From: DASXBA01 sp046729895
GTDB lineage: Bacteria > Actinomycetota > Thermoleophilia > Solirubrobacterales > Thermoleophilaceae
Reading direction: 5' to 3'
NCBI GenBank assembly: GCA_046729895.1
Contig: JBKPHP010000121.1
Span: forward strand, 1 to 12,154
DNA length: 12,154 nt
Shown here: piece after piece, positions 5,843 through 11,368 of the stretch
Position numbering within the stretch: the first letter of the stretch is position 1
How the letters are laid out: every line of letters starts with the position of its first letter
Position numbers and translations under genes: made by a program
Notes under the pieces: generated by a model
The model's database searches: none
Seen by the model: only the letters and a program-made list of their open reading frames with translations
What the model was told of the DNA's origin: nothing

Positions 5843-7171
5843 GTGTTCGACACCCTCTCAGACCGCCTCCAGGCCGCCTTGGGCGATGTCCGCTCGCGCG
5901 GCAAGGTGAGCGAGGACGACGTCTCGAAGGCCATGCGCCAGGTGCGGCTGGCCCTGCTCGAGGCCGACGTCAACTTCAGGGTCGTAAAGGAGTTCACGGA
6001 CGCCGTCAAGGAGCGGGCCACCGGGCAGGAAGTGCTCTCATCGCTGAACCCGGGGCAGCAAGTCGTGAAGATCGTCTCCGAGGAGCTGACCGCCCTGATG
6101 GGCGGAGCGGGCCGCGACCTGGCGGTTGCCAAGCAGGGCCCCACCGTGATCCTCATGGCCGGCCTCCAGGGATCGGGCAAGACCACCGCCTGCGCGAAGC
6201 TCGCCCGTCACCTGCGTGAGGAGCAAGGCATGGACGTGGCTCTCGCGGCCTGCGACGTCTACCGGCCGGCGGCGGTGGACCAGCTCGTGAAGCTGGGCTC
6301 GCAGGCGGGCGCCACCGTCTACGAGCAGGGCACGGCCCGCGACCCGGTCGACATCGCCGAGTGGGCGCTTGACCAGGCGAAGCAGGACCGTCGCGATGCG
6401 CTGGTCATCGACACGAGTGGCCGCCTGCACATCGACGAGGAGCTCATGAAGGAGCTCGCCCAGGTCAAGAAACGGACGCGGCCGCACGACGTGCTGCTGG
6501 TGGTCGACGCGATGACAGGCCAGGACGCCGTGAACGTGGCCGAGCAGTTCGCCGAGACGGCCAACTTCGACGGCGTCGTGATGACCAAGCTCGACGGGGA
6601 CGCTCGCGGCGGCGCCGCGCTGTCGGTGAAGGCGGTCACGGGCAAGCCGATCCTCTACGCCTCGACGGGCGAGAAGCTCGCCGACTTCGAGCGCTTCCAC
6701 CCCGACCGGATGGCCCAGCGGATCCTCGGCATGGGCGACGTGATGACGCTGGTGGAGAAGGCCGAGCGGCAGATCGACGAGCGCCAGGCGCAGGAGCTCG
6801 AGCGCAAGATCCGCAAGCAGGAGTTCACGCTCGACGACTTCCTCGAGCAGCTGAAGCAGGTCCGCAGGATGGGCCCGCTCAGTGGCCTGCTCAAGATGAT
6901 GCCCGGAGTAGGGAAGGAGCTGGGCGCCCTCCAGGTGGACGACCGGGAGCTCGATCGCCTGGAGGCGATGATCCTGTCCATGACGCCGCAGGAGCGCCGC
7001 GATCCCAGGATCATCGACGGCTCGCGCAGGCGACGGATCGCGCGGGGGTCCGGCACCAATGTGCAGGCGGTGGGCCAGCTCGTGAAGCAGTTCGCCCAGA
7101 TGAAGAAGGTCATGCGCCAGCTCTCGCAGGGAAAGATGCCGTCGCTGCAGCAGCTGGTGGGCGGCCGCTGA
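5843..7171 (+). CDS. ffh: Signal recognition particle protein Ffh (SRP54)
   Basis: Ffh binds SRP RNA and signal sequences emerging from the ribosome, and targets the complex to FtsY. At 442 residues it is the usual size. The N domain is about 1-95. The G domain has G1 GLQGSGKT (107-114), DVYRPAAVDQL (138-148), G3 DTSGR (190-194, where Ala is usual at the Ser192 position), G4 TKLDGDARGG (248-257) and STGEKLADFERFHPDRM (274-290). The methionine-rich M domain is about 320-440. It includes RRMGPLSGLLKMMPG (341-355), the RNA-binding SRRRRIARGSGTNVQAV (394-410) and QFAQMKKVMRQL (416-427). The GTG start gives the canonical MFDTLSDRLQ. No Shine-Dalgarno is visible. It is divergent from the F420-type gene. 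No SRP RNA gene was seen in this window. Confidence 0.98.
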   Translation: MFDTLSDRLQAALGDVRSRGKVSEDDVSKAMRQVRLALLEADVNFRVVKEFTDAVKERATGQEVLSSLNPGQQVVKIVSEELTALMGGAGRDLAVAKQGPTVILMAGLQGSGKTTACAKLARHLREEQGMDVALAACDVYRPAAVDQLVKLGSQAGATVYEQGTARDPVDIAEWALDQAKQDRRDALVIDTSGRLHIDEELMKELAQVKKRTRPHDVLLVVDAMTGQDAVNVAEQFAETANFDGVVMTKLDGDARGGAALSVKAVTGKPILYASTGEKLADFERFHPDRMAQRILGMGDVMTLVEKAERQIDERQAQELERKIRKQEFTLDDFLEQLKQVRRMGPLSGLLKMMPGVGKELGALQVDDRELDRLEAMILSMTPQERRDPRIIDGSRRRRIARGSGTNVQAVGQLVKQFAQMKKVMRQLSQGKMPSLQQLVGGR

Positions 7172-7214
7172 CAGGCCATCGGAGGCGCCGAGGGCATCGT
7201 GGTGCCGGCCGGGT

Positions 7215-7232
7215 GCCCGCACGGGCTATCCT
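7215..7232 (+). promoter_or_regulatory. Possible short hairpin and -10-like box before rpsP
   Basis: GCCC-GCAC-GGGC (7215-7226) forms a 4-bp hairpin, directly followed by TATCCT (7227-7232), a four-of-six match to a -10 box placed 12 nt before the rpsP ATG. No -35 match is seen at the right distance. If used, the transcript would have almost no leader. Weak evidence. Confidence 0.2.
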
Positions 7233-7244
7233 CTTTCGCCGCTT

Positions 7245-7493
7245 ATGTCCGTACGAGTCCGCCTCACACGAGTGGGCAGCAAGAAGAACCCGATCTGGCG
7301 GGTGGTCGTGGCCGATCAGCGCTCGCCGCGCGACGGCCGGTTCTGCGATTCGATAGGCCACTACAACCCCCAGACCGAGCCCTCGACGATCGTGATCGAC
7401 GAGGAGCGGCTCCAGCATTGGCTCGCCCGCGGGGCGCAGCCGTCCGGCACCGTCAAGCAGCTGATGAAGGCGCGCCGCACGGCCTCCGCCTGA
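7245..7493 (+). CDS. rpsP: 30S ribosomal protein S16
   Basis: S16 binds 16S rRNA early in 30S assembly. The 82-residue protein is of ordinary length and shows the full family pattern: VRVRLTRVGSKKNPIWRVVV (3-22), then ADQRSPRDGR (23-32), then IGHYNPQ (37-43) and RLQHWLARGAQPSGTVKQLM (55-74). The ATG start matches the family. No Shine-Dalgarno sequence is visible upstream. It begins the run rpsP-khpA-rimM-trmD-rplS, with khpA 4 nt downstream, so it probably heads the translation operon. It lacks the charged C-terminal extension that some actinobacterial S16 proteins carry. Confidence 0.97.
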   Translation: MSVRVRLTRVGSKKNPIWRVVVADQRSPRDGRFCDSIGHYNPQTEPSTIVIDEERLQHWLARGAQPSGTVKQLMKARRTASA

Positions 7494-7497
7494 CCCG

Positions 7498-7731
7498 GTG
7501 GAAGCTCTGCTGGAGTACCTCGCGCGCTCATTGGTCGACGCGCCCGACGAGGTCTCGGTCGAGTCGTTCGAGGAGGAGGACGGCACGCTCGTGCTCGAGC
7601 TCCACGTGGCCGAGGACGACACCGGCAAGGTGATCGGGCGCGGAGGCCGCACGGTCGCGGCGCTCAGAACCGTGATGAAGGCGGCTTCGGCGCGCGACGG
7701 CCGCCGCGTGCTGGTGGACGTGGTGGATTGA
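7498..7731 (+). CDS. khpA: KH-domain RNA-binding protein KhpA
   Basis: A 77-residue single KH domain protein. KhpA-type proteins bind RNA, often with the partner KhpB/Jag, and influence translation, cell size and sRNA stability in Gram-positive bacteria. The GXXG RNA-contact loop lies in GKVIGRGGRTVAALRTVM (43-60), preceded by an acidic N-terminal half and followed by the final strand RRVLVDVV (69-76). The GTG start is 4 nt after the rpsP stop. The gene's TGA overlaps the TTG of rimM by 4 nt, so the three genes are surely co-transcribed. Position between rpsP and rimM is the standard one and supports the name. Confidence 0.95.
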   Translation: MEALLEYLARSLVDAPDEVSVESFEEEDGTLVLELHVAEDDTGKVIGRGGRTVAALRTVMKAASARDGRRVLVDVVD

Positions 7732-8162
7732 CGCTGGTCAGCGCCGGGCGCGTGGGCCGGCCCCACGGGCGGGATGGGAGCTTCTACGTCGAGGGCGCCG
7801 AGCACCCCTTCCCCGCGGACACGCTCGTGACCGTCGCAGGCAATCAATGTCGCGTGGTGCGGCGGGCCGGCACCGACCGGCGTCCGCTCGTGCGGCTCTC
7901 GGGGATCGAGGCCAGGGACACCGTCGCGGCCGTGGCGGGCGAGCCGCTCATGGTCGAGGCCACGCTGTCCCGCGACGAGTGGCTCGCCGCCCACCTCCTG
8001 GGGCGGGAGGTCGCTGGCCTGGGGATCGTCCGGCGGGTGCTGGACGGGCGCTCCTGCGACCTGCTCGAGCTCGACGACGGGACCCTCGTGCCGTTCGTGT
8101 CTGACGCGATCCGCTCCGTCGGCGAGGTCATCGAGGTCGATAGGGACTTCCTCGGGCTGTGA
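7728..8162 (+). CDS. rimM: Ribosome maturation factor RimM, compact form
   Basis: RimM helps the 30S head mature through its contact with S19 near 16S rRNA helices 31 and 33b. The N-terminal barrel is recognised by VSAGRVGRPHGRDGSFYV (4-21) and the segment VRLSGIEARDTVAAVAGEPL (55-74). The C-terminal PRC barrel starts at SRDEWLAAHLLGREV (81-95) and includes LLELDDGTLVPFV (112-124) and EVIEVDRDF (133-141). At 144 residues it is clearly shorter than the usual 165-180; the loss is in the loops of the PRC barrel and the C-terminus. TTG at 7728 overlaps the khpA stop and is the only reasonable start before the conserved region. The stop overlaps the trmD GTG by 4 nt. Confidence 0.93.
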   Translation: MTLVSAGRVGRPHGRDGSFYVEGAEHPFPADTLVTVAGNQCRVVRRAGTDRRPLVRLSGIEARDTVAAVAGEPLMVEATLSRDEWLAAHLLGREVAGLGIVRRVLDGRSCDLLELDDGTLVPFVSDAIRSVGEVIEVDRDFLGL

Positions 8163-8827
8163 AGATCGACGTCTTCACGCTCTTTCCGAGCTGGTTCGAC
8201 TGGTTCCTCGGTCAGCGGCACGTCCGCAACGCCCTCGGGCAGGGTCACGTGCTCGAGACAGTCGACCTGCGCGCCACCACCCCGCTCGGAGCCGGCCAGG
8301 TCGACGACACCCCCTACGGCGGCGGGGCCGGGATGGTCCTCAGGGTCGACGTCGTGGAGGCCGCGCTCCGGGCCCGCTACGGGGTGGACCCGCTCGACCT
8401 GCCGGCGCGCCGCCGCGTCATCGCCCTCGCTGCGGGCGGGCACCCGTTCGACGACGCGCTGGCAGCGGAGCTCGCCGGGGAGCCCGAGCTCACCCTGCTC
8501 TGCGGCCGCTACGAGGGTTTCGACGAGCGCGTGCACGAGCACCTGGCGAGCGACATCGTCTCGATCGGTCCCTACGTGCTCTCGGGAGGGGAGCTCGCGG
8601 CAATGGTCGTCTGCGACGCCGTCATCCGGAAGCTGCCTGGGGCGCTCGGCCATGAGGAGAGCGCGCTCGAGGAGTCGTTCAGCGATGCCCTCGAAGGAGC
8701 CCCGGAGTACCCCCACTACACCCGCCCGCCGGAATGGCGTGGTCACCGCGTGCCCGAGGTCCTGCTCTCGGGCGACCACGGGAAGATCCGCGAGTGGCGC
8801 CTGCAGCAGAGCCGCGAGCGAGCCTGA
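8159..8827 (+). CDS. trmD: tRNA (guanine37-N1)-methyltransferase TrmD
   Basis: TrmD uses S-adenosylmethionine to methylate G37 next to the anticodon, preventing +1 frameshifts. It belongs to the SPOUT class with a deep trefoil knot. Visible motifs are DDTPYGGGAGMVL (49-61), LLCGRYEGFDERV (113-125), SIGPYVLSGGELAAM (135-149) and PEYPHYTRPPEWRGH (182-196), then VPEVLLSGDHGKIREWR (198-214). By eye, the Asp proposed as general base in the gamma-proteobacterial enzymes (EDSF) is Glu172 here (EESF). The 222 residues are shorter than the usual 240-250; the missing part is the C-terminal end. The GTG start overlaps the rimM stop. The order rimM-trmD-rplS is near universal. Confidence 0.97.
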   Translation: MKIDVFTLFPSWFDWFLGQRHVRNALGQGHVLETVDLRATTPLGAGQVDDTPYGGGAGMVLRVDVVEAALRARYGVDPLDLPARRRVIALAAGGHPFDDALAAELAGEPELTLLCGRYEGFDERVHEHLASDIVSIGPYVLSGGELAAMVVCDAVIRKLPGALGHEESALEESFSDALEGAPEYPHYTRPPEWRGHRVPEVLLSGDHGKIREWRLQQSRERA

Positions 8828-8852
8828 GCTACCATTCGCGGCCGCGCGGGGC

Positions 8853-8883
8853 CCCGGGGACTCGCACCTTCCTTCGCCCCGGG
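8853..8883 (+). other. Possible stem-loop in the rplS leader
   Basis: CCCGGGG (8853-8859) pairs with CCCCGGG (8877-8883) around a 17-nt loop, in the 74-nt gap between trmD and rplS. Ribosomal-protein leaders can be autoregulatory, but such GC-rich repeats also arise by chance in this composition. It is recorded as a candidate only. Confidence 0.25.
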
Positions 8884-8901
8884 CGCGGCGCCATCTTCTC
8901 A

Positions 8902-9543
8902 ATGTCCGGCGTGATCGACAGCCTCGAGCGTGCTCAGCTGCGCCGTGTGCCCGCCTTCAGGGCCGGGGACCGCGTGCGTGTTCACTTCCAGGTGGTGGAA
9001 GGAACGCGCCGCCGAACCCAGGTGTTCGAGGGGATCGTCCTGAAGCGGCAGGGCAGCGGCGCCCGGGAGACCTTCACCGTGCGCAAGCAGTCGTTCGGGG
9101 TGGGCGTTGAGCGCACCTTCCCGGTGCACTCCCCCAAGGTCGAGCGGATCGAGATCGTGAGTCGCGGCGACGTTCGCCGCGCCAAGCTCTACTACTTGCG
9201 GGAGCGGGTGGGCCGCGGGGCGCGGGTCCGCGAGCGGCGCTGGGTCGCCGGCGAGGAAGAGGAGGCCTTCGAGGCGGGGGCGATGCCGGCGGAGGACGAG
9301 GCTGCCCGACCGGGCGAGGAGGAGCTCGCCGGGGAGGTGGCGGAGGAAGAGGAGGCGGAGGCGGTGGCCGCCGGCGAGGAGCAGCCCGCCGATCCGGCTC
9401 ACGGGGAGGCGTCCTCCGAGGAAGGGCCCGCCGCCGATGAGGCGGCCGCCCAGGAGCCGCCGGCCACGGAGCCGCCCGGCGGCGAGGAGCAGACCGCGGA
9501 GGACGAGTCCTCCGGCACCGGCGACCCCGATTCCCGCTCCTAG
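8902..9543 (+). CDS. rplS: 50S ribosomal protein L19 with long acidic C-terminal extension
   Basis: L19 sits at the 30S-50S interface. Residues 1-114 are a complete L19: MSGVIDSLERAQLRRVPAFR (1-20), AGDRVRVHFQVVEGTRRRTQ (21-40), VFEGIVLKRQ (41-50), ETFTVRKQSFGVGVERTFPV (56-75), HSPKVERIEIVSRGDVRRAK (76-95) and LYYLRERVG (96-104). The ATG at 8902 matches the family start; the frame is also open further upstream, but that part has no L19 similarity. After residue 114 the protein continues for 99 residues of Glu/Ala/Pro/Gly-rich sequence with 34 acidic and only two arginine residues, with no stop or frame change. L19 normally ends near 115-120. trmD lies 74 nt upstream and lepB 30 nt downstream. 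Confidence 0.97.
   Translation: MSGVIDSLERAQLRRVPAFRAGDRVRVHFQVVEGTRRRTQVFEGIVLKRQGSGARETFTVRKQSFGVGVERTFPVHSPKVERIEIVSRGDVRRAKLYYLRERVGRGARVRERRWVAGEEEEAFEAGAMPAEDEAARPGEEELAGEVAEEEEAEAVAAGEEQPADPAHGEASSEEGPAADEAAAQEPPATEPPGGEEQTAEDESSGTGDPDSRS
9244..9540 (+). other. Acidic low-complexity tail of L19
   Basis: Residues 115-213 contain 34 Asp/Glu, one His and two Arg, with runs such as EEEE and many Ala, Pro and Gly. No fold is expected; it is probably disordered and strongly negative. The coding frame continues unbroken from the conserved L19 core. Confidence 0.85.
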
Positions 9544-9573
9544 TCGGGGGGGCGCGTTCCCGTTCGCCGCACA

Positions 9574-10182
9574 GTGGCTCGCACCGGTAAGCAAAGCGCC
9601 CGCGGCTCGCTCGTCGAGCTGGTCACGATCGTGGCCGTGGCCCTCGGCCTCGCGCTCGGGATCCAGGCCTTCCTTGTGAAGCCCTTCAGGATCCCCAGCG
9701 AGTCCATGGAGCCGACCCTCGACGTGGGCCAGCGCGTGCTCGTCAACCGGGTGGGAGTGAGGCTCGGCACCCCGGACCGCGGCGACATCATGGTTTTCAA
9801 GCCGCCGAAGGGAGCCAACGACAACGTCTGCGGGGCGCGCCACTCGAACCAGTCGCCCTGCCCGACCCCGACCCGGCAGCGGTCCTCGACCAACTTCATC
9901 AAGCGCGTGGTCGCCGTGGGCGGGGACCGGCTCAAGGTCATCGACGGGCGCGTGTACCTGAACGGCCGGCGCCAGCGGGAGCCCTTCATCCGCCCCAACT
10001 CGAGCTGCGGGATCTGCAACCTGCCCCACGAGATCACGATTCCGAAGGGCTACTTCTTCATGATGGGAGACAACCGGGGCGAGAGCGCGGACAGTCGCGA
10101 GTGGGGGCCGATCCCCGAGAAGTGGATGATCGGGAAGGCGTTCGTGACCTACTGGCCACCGGGGCGCGTCGGACCCCTCTAG
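9574..10182 (+). CDS. lepB: Signal peptidase I
   Basis: LepB cleaves signal peptides from exported proteins on the outer face of the cytoplasmic membrane, using a Ser-Lys dyad. The 202-residue protein has one N-terminal membrane helix (about 13-34). Box B is FRIPSESMEPTL (38-49) with nucleophile Ser44. Box D is STNFIKRVVAVGGD (105-118) with general base Lys110. Box E is MGDNRGESADSREWGPI (164-180). Four cysteines lie in the outer domain: Cys86 and Cys96 in an insertion between boxes C and D, and a CGIC pair at 145 and 148. The GTG start gives a short basic cytoplasmic end (MARTGKQSAR). It sits 30 nt after rplS with rnhB 22 nt behind, the usual actinobacterial order. Confidence 0.97.
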   Translation: MARTGKQSARGSLVELVTIVAVALGLALGIQAFLVKPFRIPSESMEPTLDVGQRVLVNRVGVRLGTPDRGDIMVFKPPKGANDNVCGARHSNQSPCPTPTRQRSSTNFIKRVVAVGGDRLKVIDGRVYLNGRRQREPFIRPNSSCGICNLPHEITIPKGYFFMMGDNRGESADSREWGPIPEKWMIGKAFVTYWPPGRVGPL

Positions 10183-10204
10183 CGCTTCCGCCGTGTGCCG
10201 TCCT

Positions 10205-10873
10205 ATGATCGCCGCAAGAGTGGCGGGATCCCAGCGAACCGGCAGGCGGCTGTTCGCCTTCGATCGCAAGCTGGGCTGTCGTTTCGTCGCCGGGGCCGAC
10301 GAGGCGGGGCGTGGTTCCTTGGCCGGGCCGCTCGTGGCCGCTGCCGTCCTCTTCGACCTCGAGCGGCTGACCCTGAGCGACCGGCGCGCCCTGTCCCGCC
10401 TCAACGACTCCAAGCAGCACACCACCGAGACGCGCGAGGAGCTCTACCCGCTGGTGCTGCGCGCCGCCGCCCGGTCCACGATCGTCACCCGCTGCGTGCG
10501 CGGCATCGACGCCCGGGGACTGCACGTGACGAACCTCGAGGCGCTCCGCTCGGCGCTCGCGAGCGTGGCCTGCGAAGGGTGCCTCTGCCTGGTGGACGGG
10601 TTCAAGGTGCAGGACTTCGGCTTCGAGCAACGGGCCGTCGTGGACGGCGACTGTCGCAGCGCAGCGATCGCCGGCGCCTCGGTGCTGGCCAAGGTGACCA
10701 GGGACCGCTACATGCGACGGGTAGCCGAGCGGCATCGGGACTGGGAGTTCGACACCAACGTCGGCTACTCCACGCCCGAGCACCGGGCGGCCATCCGCCA
10801 GCACGGTGTGTCGCCCATCCACCGCCTCTCCTTCCAGTCGATCGCCTACAACCAGCTCGCGCTCGAGGGCTAG
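10205..10873 (+). CDS. rnhB: Ribonuclease HII
   Basis: RNase HII cuts the RNA strand of RNA-DNA hybrids and starts removal of single ribonucleotides from DNA. With the ATG at 10205 the protein has 222 residues. The catalytic acidic set is visible: Asp32 and Glu33 in GADEAGRGSLAGPLVAAAV (30-48), Asp131 in CLVDGF (128-133) and Asp167 in VLAKVTRDRYM (160-170). Also present are LNDSKQ (66-71) and the late motif VGYSTPEHRAAIRQHGVSPI (186-205). A GTG 12 nt upstream (10193) is also possible; no ribosome-binding site decides it. Its stop is 8 nt from the end of the convergent yraN. Confidence 0.95.
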   Translation: MIAARVAGSQRTGRRLFAFDRKLGCRFVAGADEAGRGSLAGPLVAAAVLFDLERLTLSDRRALSRLNDSKQHTTETREELYPLVLRAAARSTIVTRCVRGIDARGLHVTNLEALRSALASVACEGCLCLVDGFKVQDFGFEQRAVVDGDCRSAAIAGASVLAKVTRDRYMRRVAERHRDWEFDTNVGYSTPEHRAAIRQHGVSPIHRLSFQSIAYNQLALEG

Positions 10874-10881
10874 GGCACCGA

Positions 10882-11262
10882 TCAGAAGGCGTCCTCGACG
10901 TGCTCGAGCGAGAGCACCCGGCCCGCCCGGTCGAGGGTGATGCCGATGGCGTCGAAGCGCGTGCTGGCCGTGCCTGGGCCACCGCTTCGCTCGTGTAGCC
11001 ACTGCGCTGCGATGCGCCGCAGCTGAGCGCGCTTCCGCGGACCAACCGAGCTCAGCGGCCCGAAGGGCCCCGCCGGGTCCGCCGCGAGCCTCGTCTTCAC
11101 CTCGCAGAAGACGAGGAACCGGCCTCGCCGCGCCACGAGATCCAGCTCGCCGAAGCGAGTCCTGAAGTTGCGCTCCATCACCTGGTAGCCGAGGGCCTCG
11201 AGGTGGTCGGCGGCCAGCCGCTCACCGCGTGCCCCGACCCGCCTGCGGGGGTCGTCCGCCAT
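10882..11262 (-). CDS. yraN: YraN/UPF0102 family endonuclease-like protein
   Basis: A 126-residue protein of the UPF0102 family, which has a restriction-endonuclease-like core and an unsettled role in DNA metabolism. Motifs are GARGERLAADHLEALGYQV (10-28) and ERNFRTRFGELDLVARR (30-46), then FLVFCEVKTR (49-58), with Asp41 and the Glu54-x-Lys56 pair as the likely metal-binding core. The chosen ATG at 11262 gives MADDPRRRVG, typical for the family. An in-frame TTG at 11307 would add 15 Arg-rich residues without support. It is on the minus strand, convergent with rnhB and divergent from comM. In mycobacteria, as I recall the gene order, all three point the same way. Confidence 0.93.
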   Translation of the reverse strand: MADDPRRRVGARGERLAADHLEALGYQVMERNFRTRFGELDLVARRGRFLVFCEVKTRLAADPAGPFGPLSSVGPRKRAQLRRIAAQWLHERSGGPGTASTRFDAIGITLDRAGRVLSLEHVEDAF

Positions 11263-11307
11263 GCGGAGCGAGGCTAAGCGGGTACGCCGCACCGGTGTGC
11301 GACGCAA

Positions 11308-11323
11308 GTGACGAAACCGTCAC
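11308..11323. promoter_or_regulatory. Palindrome in the yraN-comM divergent region
   Basis: GTGACG-AAAC-CGTCAC is a perfect 6-bp inverted repeat with a 4-nt spacer. Its right half also takes part in a larger imperfect repeat, CGTCACGAA (11318-11326) with TTCGTTACG (11337-11345), matching at 8 of 9 positions. The place and symmetry suit an operator for a dimeric regulator, or a hairpin. No known operator was recognised. Confidence 0.4.
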
Positions 11324-11338
11324 GAACGCGTCTTCATT

Positions 11339-11360
11339 CGTTACGGGCCCGCCCGTAGCG
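11339..11360 (+). promoter_or_regulatory. Stem-loop just before comM
   Basis: CGTTACGGG (11339-11347) pairs with CCCGTAGCG (11352-11360) around a CCCG loop, with one T-G wobble. It ends 8 nt before the comM GTG, where a ribosome-binding site would lie. It could therefore affect translation start, or be part of an operator. Confidence 0.4.
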
Positions 11361-11368
11361 TGCCTGGC

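Noticed and set aside
6038..7222. 394-codon minus-strand frame opposite ffh
   Set aside because: The reverse strand of a highly conserved gene is being read; its His/Leu/Arg-rich translation is a codon-bias artefact.
8734..8901. Upstream extension of the rplS frame to an ATG inside trmD
   Set aside because: It would overlap the conserved end of trmD, and the extra 56 residues bear no L19 similarity. The ATG at 8902 fits the family.
8899..10425. 508-codon open frame on the minus strand opposite rplS, lepB and rnhB
   Set aside because: It is antisense to three certain genes. Its Arg/Gly/His/Leu-rich translation has no recognisable domain. Long antisense frames are expected in GC-rich DNA.
11263..11307. 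Upstream TTG start extending YraN by 15 residues
   Set aside because: The added residues are Arg-rich and unlike the family, while the ATG at 11262 gives the expected N-terminus and leaves room for a promoter.
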